DNA of 63,867 bases from Streptomyces hayashii (GTDB lineage Bacteria; Actinomycetota; Actinomycetes; Streptomycetales; Streptomycetaceae). The translations under genes and the position numbers were made by a program. The notes below the pieces were generated by a model that saw only the letters and a list, made by a program, of their open reading frames with translations, was not told where the DNA came from and ran no database searches. Each line of letters starts with the position of its first letter. The first letter of the stretch is position 1. Where the stretch lies: NCBI RefSeq assembly GCF_024539815.1, contig NZ_JAHHIU010000100.1, positions 1 to 63,867 of the forward strand. The letters run 5' to 3'. Shown piece by piece: positions 9,119 through 17,573 of the stretch.

Positions 9119-10816
9119 TCAGCCCAGTACGGATGCGGCCCCCCTGAGCACCAGTCCGGCGCCGAGGACCACCACGAGGAAGGCGGACCACAGGGGCAGG
9201 TTGCGACGCACGAGCGTCACGGCCGGATGGGTCGTCCAGCGCGGCTGACGGTCCAGGAGACGGGTCGCCCCCGCGCCGAGCCTGACGACGGCGAACCCGG
9301 CGGCGGTCAGCGTCAGCGCGAGACCGACGCCGTAGGCGACGACGAGCAGCAGCCCGAACCAGGCCTGACCGAGCGCGGCCGCGCCGACCAGCACGACCAC
9401 CGCCGACGGGCTGGGCACCATGCCGCCGGCGAACCCGAGCAGGAGCGTGCCGCGCAGGGTGGGGGCGACGGCGTGGGTGTGGGTGTGGCCGCCGTGCGTG
9501 TGGGTGTGGGTGTGCCCGTGCTCATGACCGTCTTCGTGCTGACGCCCGTGCTCGTGAACATGACCGTGATCGTGCTCGTGACCGGGTTCGTGGCTGTGGC
9601 CGTGACCGGGGGCCGGTGCGTCGCCGTGGTCGTGATGGGCATGGGTGTGCGCAGTGGTGGCCCCGACGAGGGCGAGTTGACGGTCCGCGGTCTTCGCGGG
9701 CTCCTGGGCGGGGGAGTCACCGCCGTGGGGGTGGGGATGAGGATGGGCGTGTCCGTGCGCGGAGCCGGAGCCGCCGCGGCCGCGCCAGGCGCGGCGTGCG
9801 AGGGTCGCGCCCGCGAAGAGCACCAGCGCGCCGCTCGCCAGCCCCAGCCAGGCGATCACCGAGGGCGCCGCGGCCGAACCGGCGGTGACGAGGAGGCCCA
9901 GCGCGACGACGCCGAGGGTGTGCGTGACGGTGACCGACGCGGCGAGCGGCAGAACGTCCTTCATCCGCGCCCTGCCGCCCCGGGCGGCCGCCGTCGCGGC
10001 CATGATGGTCTTGCCGTGGCCCGGGGCGACCGCGTGCAGCGCGCCGAGGCCGACGGCGATCACCAGGGCCAGCGCGGCGAAGCCGAGGGTGAGGTGCTGG
10101 CGGGCGACCAGATCGTCCAGGGCCCGGGTCCAGCGGTCCGCGCCGCGCGGCAGGACCGAGGCGGCCGGCGCGTCCCGGTCGTCCTCGACGAGCGCCGCCC
10201 CGCCCGGCCGCACCCGCACGGACGCGGTCGAGGTGTCCGCCGGGGAGGAGAGCAACTCCTTGGGATAGCTGGTCAGTTCGCCCGACAGCGATTTCTTCGG
10301 GACGTCGGACGCGGTCAGCGTCATCCGGTCGCCGCGCGCGGTGATCTCCCGCCAGCCGGGCCCCGTGGAGACGCCCGCGCTGTGGAAGCCGACGGAGACG
10401 GCGCCCCCGTCGGCGACGTCGGGCAGCGGAGCCGTCAGCCGGCACTCGACGCGCAGTGTGTCGAGCCCCGCCTGACCCGGCCGCACGGACGCCTTGCTCG
10501 AACCCACCGTGAGGGTCACGGCACGGCCGTCGACGGTGAGCCTGCTGCCGGAGGCGGCCGTGGCGCAGCGCTCCCGCGCCCAGGCGCTCATCCCGAGCCG
10601 CTCGATGTCGGGCTTCGCCTGGGTCGCGGGGATCTCGGCGAGGTCCTCGACATGATCGACCCGCAGATGTCCCGGGGCGGCGACGAGACCGTCGTAGCGG
10701 TTGACGGTGAAGTTGCCGAGTGGGTGCGCGCTCGCGCCGGCGGAAGGAACCAGCACGAGCGCGCAGCCGGCCGTGAACACGGCCGCGCAGGAGGCGAACA
10801 GCCGGCGGGTGCTCAC
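9119..10816 (-). CDS. NicO-family metal transporter with fused exported domain and His-rich loop
   Basis: This is a 565-residue protein. It starts with a signal peptide and a ~200-residue extracytoplasmic domain. A polytopic domain follows with the NicO/RcnA signatures HAVAPGHGKT and TVTHTLGVV and a second half containing PSPSAVVVLVG. Between the halves lies a loop of about 100 residues loaded with His (dozens of H in HxH patterns), a likely Ni/Co/Zn-binding cytoplasmic or periplasmic segment. The role is transport, probably efflux, of nickel or cobalt; the metal is inferred. The GTG start overlaps the TPR stop codon by four bases, so the two are translationally coupled. Confidence 0.85.
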   Translation of the reverse strand: MSTRRLFASCAAVFTAGCALVLVPSAGASAHPLGNFTVNRYDGLVAAPGHLRVDHVEDLAEIPATQAKPDIERLGMSAWARERCATAASGSRLTVDGRAVTLTVGSSKASVRPGQAGLDTLRVECRLTAPLPDVADGGAVSVGFHSAGVSTGPGWREITARGDRMTLTASDVPKKSLSGELTSYPKELLSSPADTSTASVRVRPGGAALVEDDRDAPAASVLPRGADRWTRALDDLVARQHLTLGFAALALVIAVGLGALHAVAPGHGKTIMAATAAARGGRARMKDVLPLAASVTVTHTLGVVALGLLVTAGSAAAPSVIAWLGLASGALVLFAGATLARRAWRGRGGSGSAHGHAHPHPHPHGGDSPAQEPAKTADRQLALVGATTAHTHAHHDHGDAPAPGHGHSHEPGHEHDHGHVHEHGRQHEDGHEHGHTHTHTHGGHTHTHAVAPTLRGTLLLGFAGGMVPSPSAVVVLVGAAALGQAWFGLLLVVAYGVGLALTLTAAGFAVVRLGAGATRLLDRQPRWTTHPAVTLVRRNLPLWSAFLVVVLGAGLVLRGAASVLG

Positions 10817-12594
10817 TTGCTCGCCTCCAGCGTCTTGAGCGCCGCACGGGCCTGACGGGCGCCCAGCGGCGAGAACCCGGGGTTCAGCTTCAGCGCGGCG
10901 GCCAGGTGGGTCCGGGCGTCGTCGGGGTGGCCGGCGGCCTTCTCGATCACACCGCGGTGGTAGAGGAAGGCCGCGTTGCGGTAACCGGTGGCCGTGGCCT
11001 GCCGGGCGTAGGGGAGGGCCTCGACGTCCTTGCCGTTGACGTGCAGGGCCCAGGCCAGGGCGTCCGCCGTGTGCACGGTGTGCCGGCGCGACCAGTCGTC
11101 GCGGGCCGCGCGCAGGGCCGTCTCCCGGTCGCCGTGGTCGGCGGCGGCGAGCGCGGTGTCCAGATCGGCGTTGACGCCGTTGGCGCGCGCGATGGCCGTC
11201 CACGCGTCGACGAGCGCGTACTGCTCCTCGGCCTTCGTCCTGTCCCCGGCGCCGCCGCGGGCCTCGTACAGCTCGCCGAGCTCCACCAGCGGGCCGGGCA
11301 GCGGGTAGCGGGCGACGATCAGCTCCAGCCCCTTGAGGGCCTCGGCCTGGCGTCCGCTCGCCGCCTGGGCGCGGGCGCGGCCCTCCAACGCGGGGAGGTA
11401 GTTCTCGTCGGCGGCGAGGGCGCGGGCGTAGTGGGTGAGGGCCGTGGCGTAGTCGCCCTGGTTCCAGGCGAGTTGGCCGAGCTGGGCGGCGACGTAGGCG
11501 ATGTCGCCGGGCGAGGTGGACACGGCGAGCGCCCGCTCCAGGACCCGGCGGGCCGTGGCGACGTCGCCGCGCAGTTCGTGGACGTAGGCGTAGCGGGTGA
11601 ACACCGGTACCCCGGGGCGTCGTTGGTCCGCGATCTGCACGGCCGCCTCGGCGTCGGCGTAGCGGCCCAGCTCGACGAGGGCGTCGACCCGGGAGCACAG
11701 GGCGCGTTCGTTGTAGGGGTTCTGCTTCAAAGCCCCGTCGGCCAGCTTCAGGGCGTTGGCGAAGTCGTGCCGCGCGGCGGCCAGGGCGGCCCGGCCGGCC
11801 AGCGCCTGGTCGTTGTCGGGGCGCAGGGAGAGGGAACGCTTCAGGGCCTGCTCGGCCTGCGGATAGCGGGAGGGGTCGCCCTTGGTGCGGGCCTGCTCGA
11901 CGTAGGCCAGCCCGAGGGTGGCCCAGCCGCCGAAGTCCGCGGGCTGGGACCGCAGATGGGCCTGCAGGGCCGTGATGCTCGCGTCGAGGTCGCCGCCGGC
12001 GAGCAGACCGGGGGAGACCGCCGCGGCGGTCGCCACGGGCATGTCCCGTCCGTCGTGTCCCGCGCCGAGCGCGATCGCCCCGGCGGTCAGCGCCACGGCC
12101 AGCATGGCGGCGCAGGCGGTGAGCTGGGCGGCCCGCCAGCGACGGCCCGCGGCCCCCGCCCGCCGCACCGCGGCGACCCGCTCGTCGGCGTCGGCCGTCT
12201 CGGGCTCGCCGATCACGTCGTCACGGACGTCGCCGCCCGTCCCCGCTCCGACGGCCGGGTCCACGGGGACGTCGCCGCCCGCGCCCGCCCCGCCCTCGGC
12301 GTCCGAACCGGCCGGACCGGAGGCCTCGCCACTGGATCCGGCGCCGGGCTCGGCCTCGGCGTCCGTCGTCGCGCGGGTCTCCGCGTCGGCGGCCCCCGGG
12401 CCGGACCCGGTCGCGCTCTCCGTGGTGGAGGCTTCCTCGGGTGCCTGGGCGGTGGTCGGCGCCGGCTGTCCCGGGTCCGGGACCGGCGCGCCGGAGGCCG
12501 GTTCGCCGGAGACCGGCCTGCCGGTGACCGGTACCGGTCGGGCGGAGGCCGGTCGGGTGGGCTCCGGTTCGCCGTCGTTCGTCCGCGGGGACAT
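10813..12594 (-). CDS. Membrane-anchored TPR protein
   Basis: This 593-residue protein has an N-terminal Pro/Ala/Glu-rich disordered region of about 150 residues and a single membrane segment (LTACAAMLAVALTAGAIALGAG). About 350 residues of TPR repeats follow (for example AEQALKRSLSLRPDNDQALAG, ALTHYARALAADENYLPALE). It is probably a scaffold displayed outside the membrane. ATG 12594 follows a GGAGAGGGC ribosome-binding site. It lies between the DUF4331 gene (upstream, after a hairpin) and the NicO transporter (coupled downstream), suggesting a three-gene system. Confidence 0.82.
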   Translation of the reverse strand: MSPRTNDGEPEPTRPASARPVPVTGRPVSGEPASGAPVPDPGQPAPTTAQAPEEASTTESATGSGPGAADAETRATTDAEAEPGAGSSGEASGPAGSDAEGGAGAGGDVPVDPAVGAGTGGDVRDDVIGEPETADADERVAAVRRAGAAGRRWRAAQLTACAAMLAVALTAGAIALGAGHDGRDMPVATAAAVSPGLLAGGDLDASITALQAHLRSQPADFGGWATLGLAYVEQARTKGDPSRYPQAEQALKRSLSLRPDNDQALAGRAALAAARHDFANALKLADGALKQNPYNERALCSRVDALVELGRYADAEAAVQIADQRRPGVPVFTRYAYVHELRGDVATARRVLERALAVSTSPGDIAYVAAQLGQLAWNQGDYATALTHYARALAADENYLPALEGRARAQAASGRQAEALKGLELIVARYPLPGPLVELGELYEARGGAGDRTKAEEQYALVDAWTAIARANGVNADLDTALAAADHGDRETALRAARDDWSRRHTVHTADALAWALHVNGKDVEALPYARQATATGYRNAAFLYHRGVIEKAAGHPDDARTHLAAALKLNPGFSPLGARQARAALKTLEASK

Positions 12595-12698
12595 GCCCTC
12601 TCCTAGATCGCCTGGGGTGGTTCCGTCTGCTCGCGTGGGGACGGCGCGGCCCGCGCCGTGGGGGATGAGTACGCGGGCCGCGCCAGTCTGTGGGACAG

Positions 12699-12727
12699 GG
12701 CCGGGGAGCGCAGGATTCTCCCCGGCC
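12699..12727 (-). terminator. Hairpin between DUF4331 and TPR genes
   Basis: A perfect 10-base stem (12699-12708 with 12718-12727) and a 9-base loop lie 20 bases after the DUF4331 stop. It could end most DUF4331 transcripts and let a minority read into the TPR/NicO genes. A second short palindrome (GGGCCTA-G-TAGGCCC) spans the stop codon itself at 12743-12757. Confidence 0.55.
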
Positions 12728-12746
12728 CGCTCAAGGGGGGGAGGGC

Positions 12747-14255
12747 CTAGTAGGCCCGCCGCCGGCCTCGCCACCACATCAGGCCGCCGCCGATGAGGAG
12801 GATGCCCGCCGCGCCGGCGCCCGCGGAGGACGCGATCAGCGTGGTGTTGTCGGCCGGGCCCGTGAGGGCGTCACCGAGCTGGCTCTTGACGTCGGCGCCG
12901 CTCTTGGCGGTCGCGCCGCGCGAGCCCTCGGTCGGCAGGGCGATGTAGGGGAAGTACTTCTCGAAGCTCTTGTCGTTCTTGTCGACCGCGTCGCCCAGGT
13001 CGTTCTTGGAGCCGACCAGCTCGCCCTCGACGACCTGGAGCGAGGCGTCGATCACGTCGTCGGTGAGGCGACGGCCGTTCGGGAAGCCCGCGTTGTCGCC
13101 GTCCAGGACGCCGAGCCGCTTGGGGCTGGCGGTGGGCTTGATCGAGGTGTTGAGGCGCAGCTCCTCCGACGGCGTCACGTACGGGGGCTGGTTGAGGCCC
13201 TTGACGCCCTTGAGGAACACGTCGACGAGGTCGTTGCGCGGCTCGGCCGGCGCCTTGATCTTGTAGATCGCCTCGATGAGCTTGGGCAGCTCGGGGTTGG
13301 TGACGTTCTTCAGGAACTGGCCGTCGTCCTTGGGCTTGGACGCGTTGAACTTGTCCTTGTCCTTGATCGGGTTGACGACCTCGTTGACCAGCGGGTTGCC
13401 CAGCCGCGAGACCTGCGTGTAGTAGCCCTCGGCGTTCTGGCGCTGGGTGGTCGACCAGATGCCGACGATCGGCTGGTGCTTCGACTCGGCGATCAGGTCG
13501 TTCGGCACCTGGAGGGCGATGGTGTTGACGTTGTAGCCCTTGAGGGTGTCGTTGCCGACCTCGGAGAGGTTGCCGCCGTACAGCAGGTCGAAGACGCGCA
13601 GGTCGGCGAAGAACGGGTCGTCGGCCTGGCCGGCGAACGTCTTGGCGCCGTTGGACAGCTTGTAGATCGCCTGGTCGCGCAGCTTCGAGTACTTGGGCAT
13701 CGAGGCCTTGCCCACGTTGGACGGGGCCACCGGCACGTCGTCCGCGAGCTTGGTCTGGTGCTCGACCTTCCCCTTCTTGAGCTTGATCAGCTCCAGGTCG
13801 TAGGACTGCGTGACGTTCAGGTCGGGGTCGTACAGGCTGTCGACCACGCCGGTGTTGTAGAGGAACGACTTCCGGTTCTTGACGTTCGTCTTGAAGGTGT
13901 AGCGGAAGATCAGGTCTTCCTTGGCGTCGCCGTTGCTGTCGATACGGACGTCGTACTGGGCGTCCTCGGCGAACTGGTAGAAGTTCGGGCCGCCGCCGGG
14001 CTCCTCGAAGGGGATGACGTTCGCGATGATGGTGGTCGTGTCCGGGTGGTCCGGGCTGACGAACGCGTAGAGGTCCGTGTTGTCGTACTGCGGAGTGCCC
14101 GAGATGAGAGGAGCCTCGCGGTGGCTGGAGGCGTAGGCGGCCCCCGGGGCCAGCGCGGCGGCGCCGGCGGCTGCGAGCCCCCCGGCGGCCAACGCACCGC
14201 ATACGAGGGTCGCGACGCTCCTGCGTCGGTTGCCGCTCCTGGAGAAAGCTGTCAT
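12747..14255 (-). CDS. Exported DUF4331 family protein with C-terminal anchor
   Basis: This 502-residue protein has a signal peptide ending near AYASSHREAPLISG; SSHREAPLI is the DUF4331 family hallmark at the mature N-terminus. The body contains repeated family blocks (NTDLYAFVSPD, FPNGRRLTDDVIDASLQVV). The end is a transmembrane helix followed by WWRGRRRAY, so it stays attached to the membrane. The biochemical function of DUF4331 is unknown. ATG 14255 gives a normal signal peptide. The neighbouring divergent sigma/anti-sigma pair probably controls it through the promoter at 14295-14323. Confidence 0.85.
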   Translation of the reverse strand: MTAFSRSGNRRRSVATLVCGALAAGGLAAAGAAALAPGAAYASSHREAPLISGTPQYDNTDLYAFVSPDHPDTTTIIANVIPFEEPGGGPNFYQFAEDAQYDVRIDSNGDAKEDLIFRYTFKTNVKNRKSFLYNTGVVDSLYDPDLNVTQSYDLELIKLKKGKVEHQTKLADDVPVAPSNVGKASMPKYSKLRDQAIYKLSNGAKTFAGQADDPFFADLRVFDLLYGGNLSEVGNDTLKGYNVNTIALQVPNDLIAESKHQPIVGIWSTTQRQNAEGYYTQVSRLGNPLVNEVVNPIKDKDKFNASKPKDDGQFLKNVTNPELPKLIEAIYKIKAPAEPRNDLVDVFLKGVKGLNQPPYVTPSEELRLNTSIKPTASPKRLGVLDGDNAGFPNGRRLTDDVIDASLQVVEGELVGSKNDLGDAVDKNDKSFEKYFPYIALPTEGSRGATAKSGADVKSQLGDALTGPADNTTLIASSAGAGAAGILLIGGGLMWWRGRRRAY

Positions 14256-14294
14256 GCCGTCCGTCCTCTGTGCCAAGTTGCCTGACGGACAGTG

Positions 14295-14323
14295 ATACGG
14301 AGCGGAGGGCGGGTTCGGATTGG
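14295..14323 (-). promoter_or_regulatory. Candidate ECF-sigma promoter of the DUF4331 operon
   Basis: On the minus strand CAATCC (14323-14318) and CCGTAT (14300-14295) are separated by 17 bases. They resemble the SigK-type promoter known from mycobacteria (CCATCC, then CCGAAT). Transcription would start about 30 bases before the ATG. The assignment to the adjacent sigma factor is an inference. Confidence 0.4.
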
Positions 14324-14466
14324 TCCGGAGCGAAAAACTTTTTCTTTCCCGCCCGCCCGCGTTTTCGCCTCTCCGATCCGTACCCATCCACCGGAGGTGT
14401 GTTCGTTTGCGGATGCCTGGTGTGACGGGACGGCCCGGGTGCGGCGGTCGCAGGGAGGGGGACGGC

Positions 14467-15009
14467 ATGGAGGCGGACGAGCTCCTGGTGCTCGTGGCGG
14501 GGGGCGACCAGCGGGCGTTCGAACGGCTCTACGCCCTCGTCTCCGGGCCGGTGTTCGGGCTCGTGCGCCGGGTCGTCCGGGATCCCGCACAGTCGGAGGA
14601 GGTCGCCCAGGAGGTGCTCCTGGAGGCCTGGCGCTCCGCCGGCCGCTTCGACCCGAACCGCGGCAGCGCCCTCTCCTGGATCCTCACCCTCGCCCACCGC
14701 CGTGCCGTCGACCGGGTGCGCAGCGCCCGCGCGGCCGTCGACCGAGAGCAGCGCGAGGCCTCGCGCTACCACGATCCCGCTTTCGACCAGGTGGCGGAGG
14801 AGGTCGAGGCGGGCCTGGAACGCCAGTTGGTCCGCCGCTGCCTGAACCGGCTGACGGCCCTTCAGCGTCAGTCCGTCACCCTCGCCTACTACGACGGTTA
14901 CACGTACCGTGAGGTGGCCGACCGGCTCTCGCTGCCGCTGGGCACGGTGAAGACACGGATGCGTGACGGGCTCACGCGGCTGCGCGACTGCCTGGGAGGC
15001 GCCGCATGA
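14467..15009 (+). CDS. ECF RNA polymerase sigma factor (SigK-like)
   Basis: This 180-residue protein has sigma region 2 (FERLYALVSGPVFGLVRRVV, VAQEVLLEAWRSA, SALSWILTLAHRRAVDRVR) and region 4 with the helix-turn-helix EVADRLSLPLGTVKTRMRDG. The 'QSVTLAYYDGYTYREVA' form is typical of the SigK/SigL group paired with RskA anti-sigma factors. ATG 14467 follows GGGAGGGGG. The stop overlaps the start of the anti-sigma gene (ATGA), giving coupled synthesis. It should be held inactive at the membrane until its partner is released. Confidence 0.92.
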   Translation: MEADELLVLVAGGDQRAFERLYALVSGPVFGLVRRVVRDPAQSEEVAQEVLLEAWRSAGRFDPNRGSALSWILTLAHRRAVDRVRSARAAVDREQREASRYHDPAFDQVAEEVEAGLERQLVRRCLNRLTALQRQSVTLAYYDGYTYREVADRLSLPLGTVKTRMRDGLTRLRDCLGGAA

Positions 15010-15854
15010 GTCTGCTCGGCCTGTTCCGCCGCGGGGATGTGCACTCGCTGGCCGCCCCCTACGCGCTCGACGCCCTCGAAGCCGACGAGCGCCGCCGTTT
15101 CGAAAGACATCTCAAGGGCTGCGACCGCTGCTCCGCCGAAGTGCGGGCGCTGGCCGAGGACGCCGTCCGGCTCGCCTGGTCGACGGCCGCCCCGCCGCCG
15201 CCCGCGATGCGCGAGCGGGTGCTGGCCGCGGTGCAGAGAACCCCGCAGGACGCGTCGCGTGCGCCGGTGCGGGAGCATGCGCCGCAACTGCCCCCGCACG
15301 TCTGGGGCGCGCAGCCACCGCCTCGACGCTCCGGGGGCACCTCCCACGCGTCCGGCCGCGGGGGAGCGCCCCGCGCGCGCCGCCCGCTCTTCGCGCCGTT
15401 GGCGACGGCCACCGCCGCCGCGGCCGTCGTGGCCGGATCCGTCTTCGCCGTCCAGGCCGACCGGGCCCAGGACCGGCTGGACGCCGAGCGCGCCCAGGCG
15501 CGTGAGATCGCCCACGTTCTCGCAGCTCCCGACGCGCGCGCGGGCAACGGGAAGGACGCCGAGGGCCGGAGTATCGGAGTGATCGCTTCCGCTTCGGAGG
15601 GTCAGGCGATCGTCACCTTGAGCGGATACGGCGCGCTGCCCGCCGGGCAGGTGCATCAGCTGTGGCTCATGCGCCCGAACGCGCAACCGCGCTCCCTCGG
15701 GCTCTTCGCGGGCGACACGCCCCTGGTCGCCACCGGTCTCGACAAGGCGGCGACGTCACTCGCTGTGACCGTCGAGCCCGACGGGGGGTCGCCGCAGCCC
15801 ACTACACAGCCGGTTGTCCAACTCACCCTGAAATCGGTTGGATTCGGAGAGTGA
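15006..15854 (+). CDS. RskA-family anti-sigma factor
   Basis: This 282-residue protein begins with an anti-sigma domain (HSLAAPYALDALEADERRRF, then HLKGCDRC, a zinc-type H-x3-C-x2-C). A linker and one transmembrane segment (ATAAAAVVAGSVFAVQA, about residue 140) follow, then an outer RskA domain (YGALPAGQVHQLWLMRP). It binds the sigma factor encoded just upstream. Release would follow regulated proteolysis, as known for the family. The pair is divergent from the DUF4331-TPR-NicO genes. Confidence 0.92.
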   Translation: MSLLGLFRRGDVHSLAAPYALDALEADERRRFERHLKGCDRCSAEVRALAEDAVRLAWSTAAPPPPAMRERVLAAVQRTPQDASRAPVREHAPQLPPHVWGAQPPPRRSGGTSHASGRGGAPRARRPLFAPLATATAAAAVVAGSVFAVQADRAQDRLDAERAQAREIAHVLAAPDARAGNGKDAEGRSIGVIASASEGQAIVTLSGYGALPAGQVHQLWLMRPNAQPRSLGLFAGDTPLVATGLDKAATSLAVTVEPDGGSPQPTTQPVVQLTLKSVGFGE

Positions 15855-15980
15855 TCGGCGAGGCGTCGTCAACCCCCTTACGGGGAAGGTGAATCACGTG
15901 AGCTCGATACACGTGTGCCTCGACGGGGCGATAGGGTTACCCTGCCCGGGCCGGGTGGACTCGTACGGGTGGGGAGTGAC

Positions 15981-16268
15981 ATGGAACAGATAACGATGCA
16001 GAGCAGGGCGCGCGTCCCTGCGATCACCTGCGGGAGCAGCGCGACCAGTTCGCGCCTGGACCGCCATCTCTCGGTGCTGGCGGGTCCCGCCATACCGCAG
16101 CGGGAGACGGTCGAGGCGACCTCGCTCATGCGGGAACTGACCGCGCGTGAGCCCCTCCGCGACCGTGACCACGGTTCCAGGACGACGCGGGCCCGGGTCA
16201 GCCGCGTCTCGCTCTTCGCCCCCCTGCGCCGACTGCGCCGCTCGCTGTTCGGCGGCAACAAGCACTGA
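15981..16268 (+). CDS. Small hypothetical protein, 95 aa
   Basis: ATG 15981 follows GGGGAG at good spacing. The protein is basic and Arg/Ser/Thr-rich, without membrane segments or metal motifs. Its C-terminus FAPLRRLRRSLFGGNKH is strongly positive and amphipathic. I do not recognise the family. It follows the anti-sigma gene by 126 bases on the same strand and converges on the CoA-transferase gene. Confidence 0.5.
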   Translation: MEQITMQSRARVPAITCGSSATSSRLDRHLSVLAGPAIPQRETVEATSLMRELTAREPLRDRDHGSRTTRARVSRVSLFAPLRRLRRSLFGGNKH

Positions 16269-16303
16269 CCGGCCGGCACGTCGTCATGAACTGAGTCCCG
16301 CGC

Positions 16304-17530
16304 TCAGGCGGCCACACCGTCCCGGCGCAGCGCTGCGATCTCCTCGTCCGTCATCCCCACGGCACGCAGCAGCGCTTCGGTGTGCTCTCCGAGCGCGGGC
16401 ACGTCCCCCATCCGTGCCTCCGCCCCGCCCGGCAGCGTGATCGGCGGCAGCAGAGCTCGCAGCGGTCCGACCGGCGTCCCCACCTCCCGCCAGCGCTCAC
16501 GGGCCGCGAGCTGCGGATGCTCCGCCAGCTCGTGCAGATCCCGCAGGCGCGCGCACGCGATGCCCGCCTCCTCCAGCCGCGCCAGCGCCTCGTCGGTGTT
16601 CAGCGCGCCCAGCGCCTCCGCCACCAGGGCGTCGGTGCGTTCCCGGTTCGTCACCCGTGCCGCGTTCGTCGCATACGCCGGATCCGTCCCCAACGCGGGC
16701 CGTCCGACGACCTGTTCGGCCAGCCGCCGCCACTCCCGGTCGTTCTGCACCGACAGCAGCACCCGTCCGCCGTCCGCCGTGGCGTAGGCGTCGTAGGGCG
16801 CGATCACGGAGTGCGCCAGTCCGGTGCGGGCCGGAGCGGCGCCGCCGTGCATCGTGTGGTGCAGGGGGTGGCCCATCCACTCCGCGAGCGACTCCAGCAT
16901 CGACACCTCCACCGGGCCGCCCCGCCCGGTCGTGCCCCGGCGCACCAGCGCCGCCAGCACGCCGGAGAAGGCGTACATGGCCGCCGCGATGTCCGCCGCC
17001 GGAATCCCCGCCTTCACCGGCTGCGCGGGCGTCCCGGTCACCGACACCAGCCCGGCCTCGCACTGCACGAGCATGTCGTAGGCCCGCTTGTCGGCGTAGG
17101 GACCGCTGGGGCCGTACCCGGAGATGTCGACCGCGACCAGCCGCGGATGCCTCGCGCACAGGGCGGCCGCGTCCAGGCCCAGCCGGGCCGCCGCGCCCTG
17201 CGCGAGGTTCTGCACGAACACGTCCGCGTCGGCGATCAGCCGCCGTACGACGTCGAGCCCGCGCGGATCCTTCAGGTCCAGCGCGATGGACTCCTTGCCC
17301 CGGTTGCACCATACGAAATGGGAGGCGAGACCGCCGGCCGCGGTGTCGTAGCCGCGCGCGAAGTCGCCGCCGTCGATGCGCTCGACCTTGATCACCCGGG
17401 CGCCGAGGTCGGCGAGCTGCCGGGTCGCGAACGGCGCCGCGACGGCCTGCTCCACGGCGACGACGGTGATCCCTTCCAGCGGCAGGGGCTGGGGCCGGGG
17501 CTCGGACAGGGGCTGAAGGGGCTGATCCAT
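16304..17530 (-). CDS. Class III CoA-transferase (CaiB/BaiF family)
   Basis: This 408-residue protein has the usual length of the family. It begins LEGITVVAVEQAVAAPFATRQLADLGARVIKVE-type sequence (N-terminal Rossmann-like CoA-binding part). It contains the conserved catalytic Asp in RAYDMLVQ, followed by a GxxS/TGTP segment. It moves CoA from one acyl-CoA to another carboxylate; the substrate is not clear. ATG 17530 is used rather than the one 4 codons upstream. There is no obvious operon partner. Confidence 0.88.
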   Translation of the reverse strand: MDQPLQPLSEPRPQPLPLEGITVVAVEQAVAAPFATRQLADLGARVIKVERIDGGDFARGYDTAAGGLASHFVWCNRGKESIALDLKDPRGLDVVRRLIADADVFVQNLAQGAAARLGLDAAALCARHPRLVAVDISGYGPSGPYADKRAYDMLVQCEAGLVSVTGTPAQPVKAGIPAADIAAAMYAFSGVLAALVRRGTTGRGGPVEVSMLESLAEWMGHPLHHTMHGGAAPARTGLAHSVIAPYDAYATADGGRVLLSVQNDREWRRLAEQVVGRPALGTDPAYATNAARVTNRERTDALVAEALGALNTDEALARLEEAGIACARLRDLHELAEHPQLAARERWREVGTPVGPLRALLPPITLPGGAEARMGDVPALGEHTEALLRAVGMTDEEIAALRRDGVAA

Positions 17531-17573
17531 GCAGGGGATCATGTCCCGTGACCGGTCGCTTCGCCAGCCGTGG

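Noticed and set aside
9119..11698. Long frame extending the NicO transporter by about 290 codons
   Set aside because: The extension is an antiphase reading of the TPR gene; the signal peptide and the GTGA overlap place the start at 10816.
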